A stretch of 64,000 nt of DNA, from the NCBI GenBank assembly GCA_027491255.1, contig JAIXWM010000020.1, positions 1 through 64,000 of the forward strand. Direction: 5' to 3'. The DNA is from Rubrivivax sp. GTDB lineage: Bacteria; Pseudomonadota; Gammaproteobacteria; Burkholderiales; Burkholderiaceae_C. More model-generated notes on the stretch are below. The model had not been told where the DNA came from, did not search any database, and was given only the letters and a program-made list of their open reading frames with translations. The stretch itself is not shown here. Position 1 is the stretch's first letter.

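Larger units (their letters stand above)
57300..64000 (-). repeat. Diverged N-terminal-side modules with EF-hand-like loops
   Basis: A module recurs at about 63996, 62080, 61540, 60990, 58620 and 58040 (with a weaker copy near 57200). It opens with a phrase like LDVDADRGELLRASADVEL, continues GGFV-A-GSL-E-K, then TLADGS, L-VGGTGL-AF-G, and a calcium-loop-like D-x-N-x-D-G-x-I-D (e.g. DSNGDGLIDELD, DSDGDGDIDSDD). Asp-box segments and dispersed modules lie between copies. Repeat identity is low, so this part is older than the C-terminal arrays. Confidence 0.65.

Noticed and set aside
63994..63996. ATG near the right edge as the start of the giant gene
   Set aside because: It lies within a module whose other copies are internal, and there is no ribosome site or signal sequence.

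Overview
The window is very GC-rich DNA with dense genes and long open frames on both strands. The genes suggest a betaproteobacterium of the order Burkholderiales. The smc-zipA-ligA gene order, a short-form QueF, a class I fumarase and a DapC-type aminotransferase all fit that order. This assignment rests on gene content and order, not on a database search.

Left part, 1-13953: ordinary chromosomal housekeeping genes. A structured two-copy repeat (1-395) runs into the 3' end of acs (acetyl-CoA synthetase, minus strand). A divergent promoter region separates acs from a YqhA-like membrane protein gene, followed by fumarase on the plus strand. Converging on fumarase is the minus-strand operon smc-zipA-ligA (chromosome condensation, cell division, DNA ligase). 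Divergent from smc are queF (queuosine precursor reductase), a translationally coupled SET-domain gene, and then dapC (lysine/diaminopimelate pathway).

Right part, 14023-64000: one long minus-strand locus, read from right to left, that dominates the window. It begins beyond the right edge with a giant open frame of more than 13,860 codons, which ends at 22402. Four genes follow in tight, mostly overlapping order, with a fifth, sapC-like gene among them: a PqqD-like/M50 protease/HlyD fusion, a SapC-family protein, a TolC-type outer-membrane channel, a GAF/HlyD membrane-fusion protein, and a shortened SecA-like ATPase. The visible part of the giant protein contains, from its N-terminal side: beta-rich modules with EF-hand-like calcium loops, Asp-box propeller segments, five discoidin-like and five PA14-like domains (partly alternating), a small RTX calcium block, Ig-like repeats, six 87-residue tandem repeats, 25 tandem repeats of 107-126 residues, a beta-helix-like tail and a Pro/Ala-rich C-terminus.

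My reading is that the right part is a dedicated export system for a giant surface adhesin. It resembles type I secretion (TolC plus HlyD adaptors) but shows no ABC transporter in the window. A SecA-like motor, a membrane metalloprotease fused to an adaptor, and SapC are encoded instead. The locus lies directly after dapC, where dapD/dapE would usually be expected, so it may be an insertion. It is the best candidate here for a poorly described system.
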